A stretch of DNA of 64,000 nucleotides from Agrobacterium cucumeris (GTDB taxonomy: Bacteria; Pseudomonadota; Alphaproteobacteria; Rhizobiales; Rhizobiaceae): positions 186,001 to 250,000 of the forward strand of contig NZ_CP080388.1 in NCBI RefSeq assembly GCF_030036535.1, in the 5' to 3' direction. Shown here in pieces: positions 34,068 to 42,128 of this stretch. The notes beneath the pieces were generated by a model. That model searched no databases. It was not told where the DNA came from and saw only the letters and a list, made by a program, of their open reading frames with translations. A program made the position numbers and the translations under genes. Each line of letters begins with the position of its first letter. Position 1 is the first letter of the stretch.

Positions 34068-34102
34068 ACGGCGGTCACCTGTGATACTCAGGTGACCGCC
34101 GT
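34068..34102 (+). terminator. Long perfect hairpin after the MFS gene
   Basis: A 14-bp perfect stem (34068-34081 with 34089-34102) has a 7-nt loop. The following bases are only mildly T-rich. It lies 27 bases after the MFS stop and just before the LysR gene. It most likely ends transcription of the MFS gene, though an operator role for the LysR gene cannot be excluded. Confidence 0.6.
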
Positions 34103-34126
34103 ATTCCGTTGAGCAAAGCCCTGCCC

Positions 34127-35023
34127 ATGCAAATCCCGATAAAATCGATCCTTGTTTTCCACGCCGCGGCAAGGGCGGGCAGCATTTCCCGGGCGGCGGA
34201 GGAACTGAGCGTCACACCATCGGCCGTTTCCCAGCAAATCCAGTTGCTGGAAGGCCAGCTCGGCACGACGCTGATGGCGCGAACCGGCCGCAAGGTGACG
34301 CTGACGGAAGCCGGCGAGCGCTATTTCTCGATGATCACCGCCCAGATCGAGCAGATATCGGACGCCACCGACAGTATTCGCGGCTTCCGCTCGGTCACCA
34401 CGCTGACGATCCGGGCGACGCCGACAATCTCCAACAAATGGCTGCTGCCGCGTCTCGGCTCGTTTCTGGAGGAGCACCCCGAACTTGAAGTGCGCCTCGA
34501 CGGCACCAACGAGCCGACGGATTTTTCGCAGGAGCTTGTCGATATAGAGCTACGCCATGGCGATGGCCGCTGGCCGGGCCTCTTCGTGGAAGGGCTGGTG
34601 GAGGAGGAATTCCTGCCGGTCTGTTCGCCGAATTATCAGGGTGCGGGTAAATTTCTGCCCGAGGAATTGCAGAACCAGCGGCTGATCCATTCGGTCAAGG
34701 CGCAGGCGCAATGGAACCACTGGTTCCCTCTGGCCGGTGTCACGGCTGAGAAGCGCTGGCGGCGAGTCCTGTTCGACCGCAGCCACATGGCCATCGATGC
34801 AGCCGTTCTCGGCATTGGCGTGGCGCTGGAAAGCACCTTGATGATGGAGCGGGAGCTGCAGGACAAGATGCTGGTGCCGGCCGTGACGGACGCGCCGCGC
34901 ATCAAGCTCGTCACCCAATGGATCGTTTGCCCGCATTCCCATCTGCGGCAGAGAAAAGTCATGCTGTTTCTGGAGTGGATGCGAAAACAACGCGACGAGT
35001 GGCAAGCCCGTCGCGTTGTCTGA
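34127..35023 (+). CDS. LysR family transcriptional regulator (GcvA-like)
   Basis: This 298-residue regulator has an N-terminal winged helix (residues 1-60: ILVFHAAARAGSISRAAEEL and TPSAVSQQIQLLE) and a periplasmic-binding-like effector domain. The second half resembles GcvA-type proteins. I choose the ATG at 34127; an in-frame TTG at 34109 lies in the hairpin flank. It is convergent with the TRAP operon and has no divergent partner, so its target cannot be inferred. Confidence 0.87.
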   Translation: MQIPIKSILVFHAAARAGSISRAAEELSVTPSAVSQQIQLLEGQLGTTLMARTGRKVTLTEAGERYFSMITAQIEQISDATDSIRGFRSVTTLTIRATPTISNKWLLPRLGSFLEEHPELEVRLDGTNEPTDFSQELVDIELRHGDGRWPGLFVEGLVEEEFLPVCSPNYQGAGKFLPEELQNQRLIHSVKAQAQWNHWFPLAGVTAEKRWRRVLFDRSHMAIDAAVLGIGVALESTLMMERELQDKMLVPAVTDAPRIKLVTQWIVCPHSHLRQRKVMLFLEWMRKQRDEWQARRVV

Positions 35024-35047
35024 TGGTTCAGGCAATCCGTTTTCGCG

Positions 35048-36328
35048 TCAATAAAGCCCCATCAGCCGGATTGGCCCGAGCGTCAGCACCGGGAACAGCA
35101 CCAGCGCGAAGATGGCAAGCGTCAGCACCGTCATCGGCGCCAGCGAACCCCGAATGACATCCTCGATCTTCATATTCGCCACCTGTGCTGCCGCAAACAG
35201 GCAGACCCCCACCGGCGGCGTCACCAGCCCGAGCGTCAGCGTCATGACAGTCACGATCAGGAAATGGATCGGATCGATGCCCAGTGCCTCGACCGGCGGC
35301 ATCAGCACGGGGATGAGGATGAACATCGCCGGGATCGCTTCCATGAAGATGCCGATGATCAGCAGGAAGACGAAGATGACGAGCATGCCGGTCATGGGGC
35401 CGAGGTTCATGGCCTGCAAAAGCTCGGCCACCTGTTCGGGCAACCCATCGAAGGTGAAGACCCAGGCGGCAAGCTGCGAGGTAGCGGCGATGAACAGGAT
35501 GGTGCCGGAAATGCGCGCCGTCGAGATCAATATTTCCGGCAGTTCCCGCACCGGCAGCGTGCGATAGACGATGACGCCAAGCACCGCGACATAAACCACC
35601 GCGATGGCTGCGGCTTCCGTTGGCGTGAACAGGCCGCTGGCAATGCCGATGATCAGGATCAGCGGTGTCAGCATCGGCAGGATGGCGCGCAGACCCGTGA
35701 CGACCACCAGACGGAAATTGAACGGTGTCGGCGGATTGTAACCATAATGCACCGAATAGAAGTGGTTGAAGACCAGAAAGGCGAAGGCGATGAAGAGGCC
35801 GGGCACCAGACCGGCGATCAGCAGCGTGCCGATCGACACGTTGGCGATGGAACCGGCAATCACGATCAGGATCGACGGCGGAATGATCGAGGAGAGCGTC
35901 GAGGTGCAGAGCGTCATGCCGACGGCATAACCCTTTGGAAATCCATGCCGCTCCATGGCCTTGATCTCGATGGCGCCGACCGAGGCGATATCGGCGACGG
36001 ACGAGCCGGAGACGCCGGAAAAGATCACCGATGAGATGACGTTGACGTGGCCGAGCCCGCCCGGAAGCCAGCCGACCATGGCCTCGGCGAAATCAAAGAT
36101 GCGCTCCGCCACCCGCCCCCGCTCCATGACCGTGCCGACCAGAATGAAAAGCGGCACGGCGACAAGAAGGAAGGAGTTCATCGACGAGAACATCGTCTGC
36201 GACAGCAGGTCCATGGGCATGGAGGTGAAGAGCCACAGCGTGCCGACACTGGCGAGCGCCAGCGCGATGGCAAGCGGCACGCCAAGCATGCTGAGACCGA
36301 AAAAGGCGATGAGAAGAAAGACCGACAT
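35048..36328 (-). CDS. dctM: TRAP transporter large permease (DctM)
   Basis: This 426-residue, 12-helix inner-membrane protein is the sodium-coupled transport subunit of a TRAP system. Landmarks are GVPLAIALALASVG near the start, the SGSSVADIASVG segment and PPVGVCLFAA near the end. It starts 3 bases after the small permease stop. It is the last gene in the operon of TRAP genes and dehydrogenases. The ligand is decided by the binding protein at 37026. Confidence 0.93.
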   Translation of the reverse strand: MSVFLLIAFFGLSMLGVPLAIALALASVGTLWLFTSMPMDLLSQTMFSSMNSFLLVAVPLFILVGTVMERGRVAERIFDFAEAMVGWLPGGLGHVNVISSVIFSGVSGSSVADIASVGAIEIKAMERHGFPKGYAVGMTLCTSTLSSIIPPSILIVIAGSIANVSIGTLLIAGLVPGLFIAFAFLVFNHFYSVHYGYNPPTPFNFRLVVVTGLRAILPMLTPLILIIGIASGLFTPTEAAAIAVVYVAVLGVIVYRTLPVRELPEILISTARISGTILFIAATSQLAAWVFTFDGLPEQVAELLQAMNLGPMTGMLVIFVFLLIIGIFMEAIPAMFILIPVLMPPVEALGIDPIHFLIVTVMTLTLGLVTPPVGVCLFAAAQVANMKIEDVIRGSLAPMTVLTLAIFALVLFPVLTLGPIRLMGLY

Positions 36329-36331
36329 GGC

Positions 36332-36883
36332 TCAATGTCCTGCTGAAATGGAGATATCGGCATGGGCGATCTCGTCCGCCGGCAGGCCAAGCTCGGGAAG
36401 CGCGATGAGCTCCCGGCGGCTGCGCAGCGATTCGATGATGGCGAGCACGGCGATGATGGCGGAAACGGGCAAAACCATGCCGATGGCCCACATCGGGATC
36501 GGCAGGGTGGCGGCGGTCTCGTTCATCATGATCTGCTGGCGCACCAGGGTGAAACCCGTCCAGCCCATCATGCCGAAGAAGAACACCGATGAACCGACAT
36601 AGATCGGCACCGCCAGCCGCCGGAAGAAGCGGTGGAACAGCACCAGAAACACCACGACACGGGCGCTTTCCACGGTGCGGAAACCGGCGGCAAGGCCAAG
36701 GAAGACCATCCAGATGAAGAGAAAGCGGGTCGCCTCCTCGGTCCAGGGAAGCGGACTGCCGATGAGGCGGCCGATGACCTGAAGAAGCACGACGATGAGA
36801 ATGCCGGCGCAGGCTGCCCCCGCGGCTATATCGGCGATGAGTTTTACGATGGTGCCGAGCACCGAAGGTTTCGTATCGCGCAT
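36332..36883 (-). CDS. dctQ: TRAP transporter small permease (DctQ)
   Basis: This 183-residue protein has four predicted helices and the family motif LPWTEEATRFLFIWMVFLG. The start is the ATG at 36883, with GGAAGG upstream; the frame runs upstream without a site. A 142-base gap with a 10-bp hairpin separates it from the binding-protein gene on the same strand. Confidence 0.9.
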   Translation of the reverse strand: MRDTKPSVLGTIVKLIADIAAGAACAGILIVVLLQVIGRLIGSPLPWTEEATRFLFIWMVFLGLAAGFRTVESARVVVFLVLFHRFFRRLAVPIYVGSSVFFFGMMGWTGFTLVRQQIMMNETAATLPIPMWAIGMVLPVSAIIAVLAIIESLRSRRELIALPELGLPADEIAHADISISAGH

Positions 36884-36978
36884 GACAATACCCTTCCACT
36901 GCTGAAACCGGATATCCGGTGAAACGAATGTCACCCTGCCGTTCTGGCAAAGCAACGCCTGCTGACGTTTGGGGACGA

Positions 36979-37006
36979 CCGGGCCTGCCAAAAGATGCAG
37001 GCCCGG
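36979..37006 (-). other. Intercistronic hairpin between dctP and dctQ
   Basis: A 10-bp perfect GC-rich stem (36979-36988 with 36997-37006) has an 8-nt loop and no T run on the minus strand. It lies 20 bases after the dctP stop. This is the usual look of an mRNA 3'-end stabiliser that raises binding-protein expression over permease expression. Confidence 0.6.
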
Positions 37007-37025
37007 CGTCCAAGTGCGGGAAACG

Positions 37026-38021
37026 TCAGTTCGTCTTCAGGAAAGCCTGCGTCTTATCGAAGAACGCCTGATCTTTCACCAGCGCCGAGAACTTCGCCGA
37101 GAGACCGGCCGCGACCTCTACGAACGCCTTGCGCTCGTCATCGGTCAGCGTGTTGACCTCCATGCCGTTCTTCTTCAGCGTCTCAAGCGACTTGTCGATA
37201 TCGGCAGCGTCGTTCTGCGCTTTCCAAAGCTCGGTTTCAGTCGCCGCTTCCTTCAGCGCCGTCTTGAAGCCCTCGTCGAGACCTTCGAAGCGGGCCGGGT
37301 TCATGCCCAGCACCCAGGCGTCAGCAATGTGGTTGCTGATCGTCAGATACTTCTGCACTTCGTAAAGCTTGGCGCTGACAGGCACGTTGACCGGATTTTC
37401 CTGTCCATCAACAACTTTGAGCTGGAGCGCATTGTAAACTTCAGCAAAAGCCATCGGTGTCGGGGCAGCCCCCATGGCGCCGAAGAATTCGACCCAGAGT
37501 GGATTGTTCGGCACGCGCAGCTTCATGCCCTTGAGATCGGCCGGCGATTTAATCGGCGCCTTGGAATTGGTGATCTGGCGCAGCGGCCGCGACCAGAGAT
37601 CGAGCCCGAGAATGCCGATCTTGCTCAGATCGGTGGAAAGCTCCTTGCCGAGATCGCTGTCGAGATAGACCCGGAGCTGGTCGATATCACGGAACTGGTA
37701 GGGAATGGCGATGGCCGTGAACTTGGGATTGAAGGTCGCGTAAAGCGAGGTCGAATTCAAAAGCATGTCCAGCGAACCGCCGGCCAGCTGCTTGACGCCC
37801 GCCGAAGGGTCGCCGCCATACAGCGTGCCGTTCGGGAATACCTTGATCTTGAGTTTGCCGTCGGTCTTTTTCGAAACGATCTCGGCAAACTTGTTGGCGG
37901 CGAGCGTGATTTCGGAATTGTCGGCATCCGGCGTCGAAAGCGTCAGCGTTTCAGCCTGCGCTATGGATGCGACCAGCATGGTGGCGGCGAGAGCCAGCCC
38001 GTAAAGTTTCGAAATTTTCAT
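37026..38021 (-). CDS. dctP: TRAP transporter substrate-binding protein (DctP family)
   Basis: This 331-residue periplasmic protein has a signal peptide (residues 1-23, ending IAQA) and the DctP fold. The carboxylate-binding arginine is expected in MKLRVPNNPLW, and FGAMGAAPTPMAFAEVYNALQ is the typical second-lobe segment. It therefore binds an organic or sugar acid. GGGAGGAA precedes the ATG. The neighbouring dehydrogenases suggest a hydroxy acid or aldonate. Confidence 0.93.
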   Translation of the reverse strand: MKISKLYGLALAATMLVASIAQAETLTLSTPDADNSEITLAANKFAEIVSKKTDGKLKIKVFPNGTLYGGDPSAGVKQLAGGSLDMLLNSTSLYATFNPKFTAIAIPYQFRDIDQLRVYLDSDLGKELSTDLSKIGILGLDLWSRPLRQITNSKAPIKSPADLKGMKLRVPNNPLWVEFFGAMGAAPTPMAFAEVYNALQLKVVDGQENPVNVPVSAKLYEVQKYLTISNHIADAWVLGMNPARFEGLDEGFKTALKEAATETELWKAQNDAADIDKSLETLKKNGMEVNTLTDDERKAFVEVAAGLSAKFSALVKDQAFFDKTQAFLKTN

Positions 38022-38045
38022 GTGTTCCTCCCTTGTTATCTATGA

Positions 38046-38147
38046 AGCACGTCCGGTTAAAACGGAATCTTTGGACGTGCTCTATCTCTTTGTTTTAGCG
38101 CATTATCCGGACGTAAAACCGCTACGCACTTTTACTGGAAATGCTCT
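38046..38147. repeat. Dispersed rhizobial intergenic repeat, invading a gene end
   Basis: On the minus strand this segment reads AGAGCATTTCCAGTAAAAG, then GCGTAGCGGTTTTACGTCC, then AAAACAAAGAGATAGAGC. I recognise this order from a very common Rhizobiaceae intergenic repeat family. A 9-bp stem (38046-38054 with 38073-38081) lies at one end. It includes the stop codon and the last codons of the dehydrogenase gene that ends at 38122. Confidence 0.6.
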
Positions 38148-39048
38148 GGACAGTTTCGAGCGTTCCTCCGAACGCATTCATGCGCTTAATCTCAAGGATC
38201 ACACCGCTGTGATCAAGCTCACCCGCGCCATGCTCGACCATGGAGCGGAACAGCCGGTCAACCTCCTCGCCGACCGGTAATTTCAGGCCACGGCTTTCGG
38301 CGAAAGCCAATGCCGTGGACGTATCCTTCACCTGGTATTTCGCCGGGCCGCCGGGGCGGAAATCGCCCTCCACCATGCGTTTGCCGTGCTGGCGGAAGAC
38401 GGTGGAGTCGGCAAAACCGCCAAGCAAAGCCTGACGCACCTGCGCCGGGTCGGCTCCCCCCGCTTCAACCAGCGTCAAAGCCTCGGCAACGGCGCAGATT
38501 GTCGAGGCGACGATCAGCTGGTTGGCAAGCTTGGCCAATGAGCCGCAGCCCACCGGCCCGACATGGGTGACGCGGCCAAGGCAATTGAGGAGTGGCCGCA
38601 ATGCATCCACATCCCGCTGTTCACCGCCGGCCATGATGGCGAGCGTTCCCTCTATCGCCCCCTTTTCACCGCCGGAAACCGGTGCGTCGACATAAGCGAC
38701 GCCATAAGCCTTTGCCGCCTCCGCCTGTTCCCGTGCGCTGTCGACCGGGATGGAACTCATCACCAGCAGAATAGCACCGGGCTTCATGGTGGAAACGACA
38801 CCCGAGGCACCGAACAGAACCTCGTTGCAGACCGACCCGGAACTCAGCATGCAGATGACGACATCGGCTTCGGCCGCAGCTTCGGCAGCCTTGGCCGCCG
38901 GCTGCACGCCCTTTGCCGCCAGAACCGCAGCTTTTTCAGCGCTGCGATTCCAGGCTTTGACGGAAAACCCGGCCTCCGCCAGACGCCCCGCCATGGGGGC
39001 GCCCATGATACCCGTTCCGATAACGGCGATCCGGCGAATGTCAGCCAT
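38122..39048 (-). CDS. 3-hydroxyisobutyrate dehydrogenase family NAD(P)-dependent oxidoreductase
   Basis: This beta-hydroxyacid dehydrogenase has 308 residues from the ATG at 39048, which has AAGGA 8 bases upstream. The GTGIMGAPMAGRL cofactor motif is at the N-terminus, DAPVSGGEKGA is the substrate loop, and the catalytic lysine is in GSLAKLANQ. Relatives act on tartronate semialdehyde, threonate or erythronate. The final residues (SISSKSA) are encoded by a dispersed repeat and are unlikely to be ancestral. It lies between the TRAP genes and a small monooxygenase-like gene. Confidence 0.88.
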   Translation of the reverse strand: MADIRRIAVIGTGIMGAPMAGRLAEAGFSVKAWNRSAEKAAVLAAKGVQPAAKAAEAAAEADVVICMLSSGSVCNEVLFGASGVVSTMKPGAILLVMSSIPVDSAREQAEAAKAYGVAYVDAPVSGGEKGAIEGTLAIMAGGEQRDVDALRPLLNCLGRVTHVGPVGCGSLAKLANQLIVASTICAVAEALTLVEAGGADPAQVRQALLGGFADSTVFRQHGKRMVEGDFRPGGPAKYQVKDTSTALAFAESRGLKLPVGEEVDRLFRSMVEHGAGELDHSGVILEIKRMNAFGGTLETVQSISSKSA

Positions 39049-39060
39049 CGTTTCCATCCT

Positions 39061-39363
39061 TCAGAGCCATTGCCGGTTCAGGAAACGCACCGGCAGTTCT
39101 TCTTCGATGAGGGCGGGAAATGCTTCCCGAAACCGGTCGAGATGGGGTGTCTTCAGATGGTCGTCGAAAGCCTGCCTGTCGTCATAGACCTCGTAGAACA
39201 CCACGTTGTTTCCGGTTTCCGGCCGCACCACATCGAATTGCCGGCAGCCCGGTTCATCCTGAACCGAATGCCTGGCGTCATCGCGCGCCGCATCGAGAAA
39301 GGCGTCCATCGCGTCGGGCTTCACCCGGAATTCTGCGATCACCACGAAAGCTCCCTTCGACAT
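39061..39363 (-). CDS. Antibiotic biosynthesis monooxygenase (YgiN-like) domain protein
   Basis: This 100-residue dimeric alpha/beta ferredoxin-like protein has the ABM pattern: a first strand (FVVIAEFRVKPDAMDAFLDA), EPGCRQFDV in the centre, and VFYEVYDDRQAFDDHLKTPH. Family members include quinol monooxygenases and small sugar-acid mutarotase-like or isomerase proteins with no cofactor. The start is the ATG at 39363 after GGGAGAGG. It is translated between two dehydrogenases in the TRAP operon, so a role in the same pathway is likely, but the reaction is unknown. Confidence 0.8.
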   Translation of the reverse strand: MSKGAFVVIAEFRVKPDAMDAFLDAARDDARHSVQDEPGCRQFDVVRPETGNNVVFYEVYDDRQAFDDHLKTPHLDRFREAFPALIEEELPVRFLNRQWL

Positions 39364-39380
39364 GTCCTCTCTCCCGTCCA

Positions 39381-40739
39381 TTACGCCGCGGCGTCCTTTT
39401 GCGGACGGAACTGGTTTTCCATGTCCTGGCGCAGCTTCACCACATCGAGATCATTGACCAGCTCCACATCGTCGAAGCTGACGATCTGGTCTTTCTTGAT
39501 GGCGCGCTTCAGCTTGACATTGTGGGCAAGGCCGATCGGCAGTGCCTTGATGTCGAGGCTGCGGGTGGCCGGAATGGCGTTCGCCCAGACCGCGTAACCG
39601 CCCTCGCCGTCGAGCATCTCGCCGGGCTGCATGTCCTTCTTCGCGGTCGCCACCGCATCGCCGCGGAACTCCCTGGAGCAACCGGTCGCTTCATTGCGCA
39701 GCACGGCGGAAAGCACGCTGATCGAGGTTTCCAGCCCGATGATGTGGAAGGGGCGCCACATGGAGGCGTACCAGCCGGAGGGATCGGTCAGCAGGCCATA
39801 TTGCTTGAAGCAGGCGCGGGCATATTCATTATGCGCCTTGAAGGTGACGAAAACGCCGTAGCGAATGTTGTTGAACACCTCGCGTCCGTCCGGCTCCTGG
39901 CTCGCGGCAATATCGACCAGGCCGGAGCGCGACATACGGCCGCCATCGGCAGCGGGGCGGAAGACGCGGGCGAGATCGTGCAGGCCGGCCGGTGGGAAGG
40001 CCAGACCGTCATCCGGGCAATCCAGCCCCGTGCCGTTGGCGACGGCCGCCATTTCGATGGCCGCCTTGGTGCCGTCGGTGAAGGAATTGTACATTTTCGG
40101 ATTGAAGTCGCCCCTAGCTACTTCCTCGTCCGTCCAGCCGAAATAACCCCAGACCGTGTCCGGCGTCGAATAACGGTAACGCGGCTCGAAATTCATGCCC
40201 TTGCCGGCGGAAACGACCTCGAAGCCGGTGGCGCGCGCCCAGTCCACCAGCTCGCAGATCAGCGCCGGCTGGTCGCCGTAAGCCATGGAATAGATCAGGC
40301 CCTTGGCCCGGGCCTTCTCAGCAAGGATCGGCCCGACCATGACATCGGCTTCGACATTGACCATGACGACGTGCTTGTTGTGCTCGATGGCGCCCAGGGC
40401 ATGGCGCGCGCCGGCCAGCGGATGGCCGGTCGCTTCGATCACGCATTCGATCTCGCCGCAGGCGAAAAGCTCGTTCACATCGTCGGTCACATAGGTCTTG
40501 CCGCTCTTCAGCGCATCGGCGCAGCTCGCCGCGTCGTAACGCTCCTTCGGCCAGCCGACGCGGTCAAACGATTCCCTTGCCTTGCCGACATTGAGGTCTG
40601 CGACGGCGACCATGTGGAAACCGGCGATACGCTGCGCCTGCGCCAACACCATGGAGCCGAACTTGCCGGCACCGATGAGACCGACCCGGACAGGTTTGCC
40701 GCCGGCTGCACGCGCTGACAGAAGAGAATAGAGATTCAT
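39381..40739 (-). CDS. NAD(P)-dependent oxidoreductase with C-terminal SAF domain
   Basis: This 452-residue protein has an N-terminal Rossmann domain (RVGLIGAGKFGSMVLAQAQR) like homoserine dehydrogenase, a middle catalytic domain (ATGHPLAGARHALGAI; GKGMNFEPRYRYSTPDTVWG) and a C-terminal SAF-type domain (LKRAIKKDQIVSFDDVEL). The frame runs further upstream but the ATG at 40739 is the first with an AAGGA-type site. It is the first gene of the TRAP/dehydrogenase operon, under the LacI gene upstream. Members of this family act in sugar-acid or polyol catabolism; the exact substrate is not recognised. Confidence 0.82.
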   Translation of the reverse strand: MNLYSLLSARAAGGKPVRVGLIGAGKFGSMVLAQAQRIAGFHMVAVADLNVGKARESFDRVGWPKERYDAASCADALKSGKTYVTDDVNELFACGEIECVIEATGHPLAGARHALGAIEHNKHVVMVNVEADVMVGPILAEKARAKGLIYSMAYGDQPALICELVDWARATGFEVVSAGKGMNFEPRYRYSTPDTVWGYFGWTDEEVARGDFNPKMYNSFTDGTKAAIEMAAVANGTGLDCPDDGLAFPPAGLHDLARVFRPAADGGRMSRSGLVDIAASQEPDGREVFNNIRYGVFVTFKAHNEYARACFKQYGLLTDPSGWYASMWRPFHIIGLETSISVLSAVLRNEATGCSREFRGDAVATAKKDMQPGEMLDGEGGYAVWANAIPATRSLDIKALPIGLAHNVKLKRAIKKDQIVSFDDVELVNDLDVVKLRQDMENQFRPQKDAAA

Positions 40740-40954
40740 GTTTTGACATCCTTCGCTGGGGAAATTGCTGGCGAGAGTGTCCAGTCTGCCCGGCGAAGGC
40801 CATGCGATACCGAGGCTGCGAAGGTTCACCCCTCGCGGCGCTGGCCACATGACGTTTCTGCGTTCCTCCCGGATCCCGGCACACACTTGCGCCGGCTCTC
40901 GCGGTCGCCTCCCAAAGCAACCTTGAGATCAGAGTAGGAGCGTTCAGATATTAG

Positions 40955-40995
40955 TTCTATTTAGAAAATCAGATTTTTCGTTTAGTTTATCTAAC
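40955..40995. promoter_or_regulatory. AT-rich operator region between lacI-type gene and SAF gene
   Basis: A short AT-rich block contains the palindrome TTCTA-TT-TAGAA (40955-40966) and TTAG-TTTAT-CTAA (40983-40995). It lies 216-256 bases ahead of the SAF gene and just after the LacI-family gene, in an otherwise GC-rich stretch. It is a plausible promoter/operator for the TRAP operon, with the LacI protein as candidate binder. Confidence 0.4.
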
Positions 40996-41000
40996 AAGCA

Positions 41001-42050
41001 TCAGGCCGATTTGCGCAGCATCAGATCGGCGCTGAGCAGGATGCGTTCACGCATCCGCGTCGTGTCATCCGTCTCATCATCCAGCTTCTGCAGCAGAAGC
41101 TCGATCGACAGCCTGCCGATCTCGTTATAATTCTGCGCCACCGTGGTAATCGGCGGGCAGGCATAACGCGACAGCGGATGGTCGTCATGGCCGGCAACCC
41201 TGAGATCGTAATCAGCGCCATGGCCAACCTTGATGCCCTTCTGGAAGGCGGCGGCGATGACGCCGAAGGCGATACGGTCATTGGCGCATAAAATGGTGCG
41301 CGATGGCAAATGCCCTGCCCCATCCAGCAGCCTGCTCGCTTCATCAAAGGCGAAACGTTCGAAATCCCAGGTGACGATGCCGGGAACATCGATGACATGC
41401 GGCTCGAAGCCCAGACGCTGCATCGCCTCCTCATAGGCCGTGCGGCGTGTCGCAGCGTTGGTATTGACCTGCGGCATATCGAAGAAACAGGGCGGTTCAC
41501 CCGAACGGCAGAGATAATCCACCATCAGCCCGACACTCTGGCGGTTATCCGTTCCGACAAAGGCCGAGGTCTCATCCAGCGGCGAATCGACATAAACGAT
41601 CGGAATGCTGGCCGCGAGCTGCTCCAGCGTGGCGCGATGGGACTTGACGCCGAGCGGCGCGATGATGGCGCCCGCCACATTCATCGACTTGAAGGTGCGG
41701 ATCGCCCGGTCCTCGATTTCCGCCTTGCCATCCGAAGACAGCACGAAGGCAAGGAACCCCGCCTCATTGGCGATGAGTTCGATGCGGCTCGTCAGCGCCA
41801 TGTAGAACGGATCGGTGGAGTTCGGAATGATGATGCCGATGATATTGGAACGGCGGCGGTTGAGGTTGACGGCGAAGATATTCGGCCGGAAGCCCGATTT
41901 CTTCAGCGCATCCTCGATAGTGTCCCGCGTCTTCTTGCGGACCGAGGCCGGATCATTGAAGTATTTCGAAACAGTCGGGCGGGAAAGGCCGACGAATTCC
42001 GAAAATTCTTCCATCGTCCTGATAGATTTGGCCAAAGTGCTTGCCCCCAT
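41001..42050 (-). CDS. LacI family transcriptional regulator
   Basis: This 349-residue repressor has an N-terminal helix-turn-helix (FSEFVGLSRPTVSKYFN), a hinge helix (IFAVNLNRRRSNIIGIIIP) and a periplasmic-binding-like sugar-sensing core (TDPFYMALTSRIE; ILCANDRIAFGVIAA). It lies between the altritol/galactitol genes upstream and the TRAP operon downstream, all on the minus strand. Position makes the TRAP operon the best target; control of the polyol genes is also possible. Confidence 0.9.
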   Translation of the reverse strand: MGASTLAKSIRTMEEFSEFVGLSRPTVSKYFNDPASVRKKTRDTIEDALKKSGFRPNIFAVNLNRRRSNIIGIIIPNSTDPFYMALTSRIELIANEAGFLAFVLSSDGKAEIEDRAIRTFKSMNVAGAIIAPLGVKSHRATLEQLAASIPIVYVDSPLDETSAFVGTDNRQSVGLMVDYLCRSGEPPCFFDMPQVNTNAATRRTAYEEAMQRLGFEPHVIDVPGIVTWDFERFAFDEASRLLDGAGHLPSRTILCANDRIAFGVIAAAFQKGIKVGHGADYDLRVAGHDDHPLSRYACPPITTVAQNYNEIGRLSIELLLQKLDDETDDTTRMRERILLSADLMLRKSA

Positions 42051-42128
42051 GAAATATTACATGTGGTACTCTATATCGACCGGCCTTCGCACGAAAAGCC
42101 GGTCGAATGGTTATCAACGGCCAAACGA

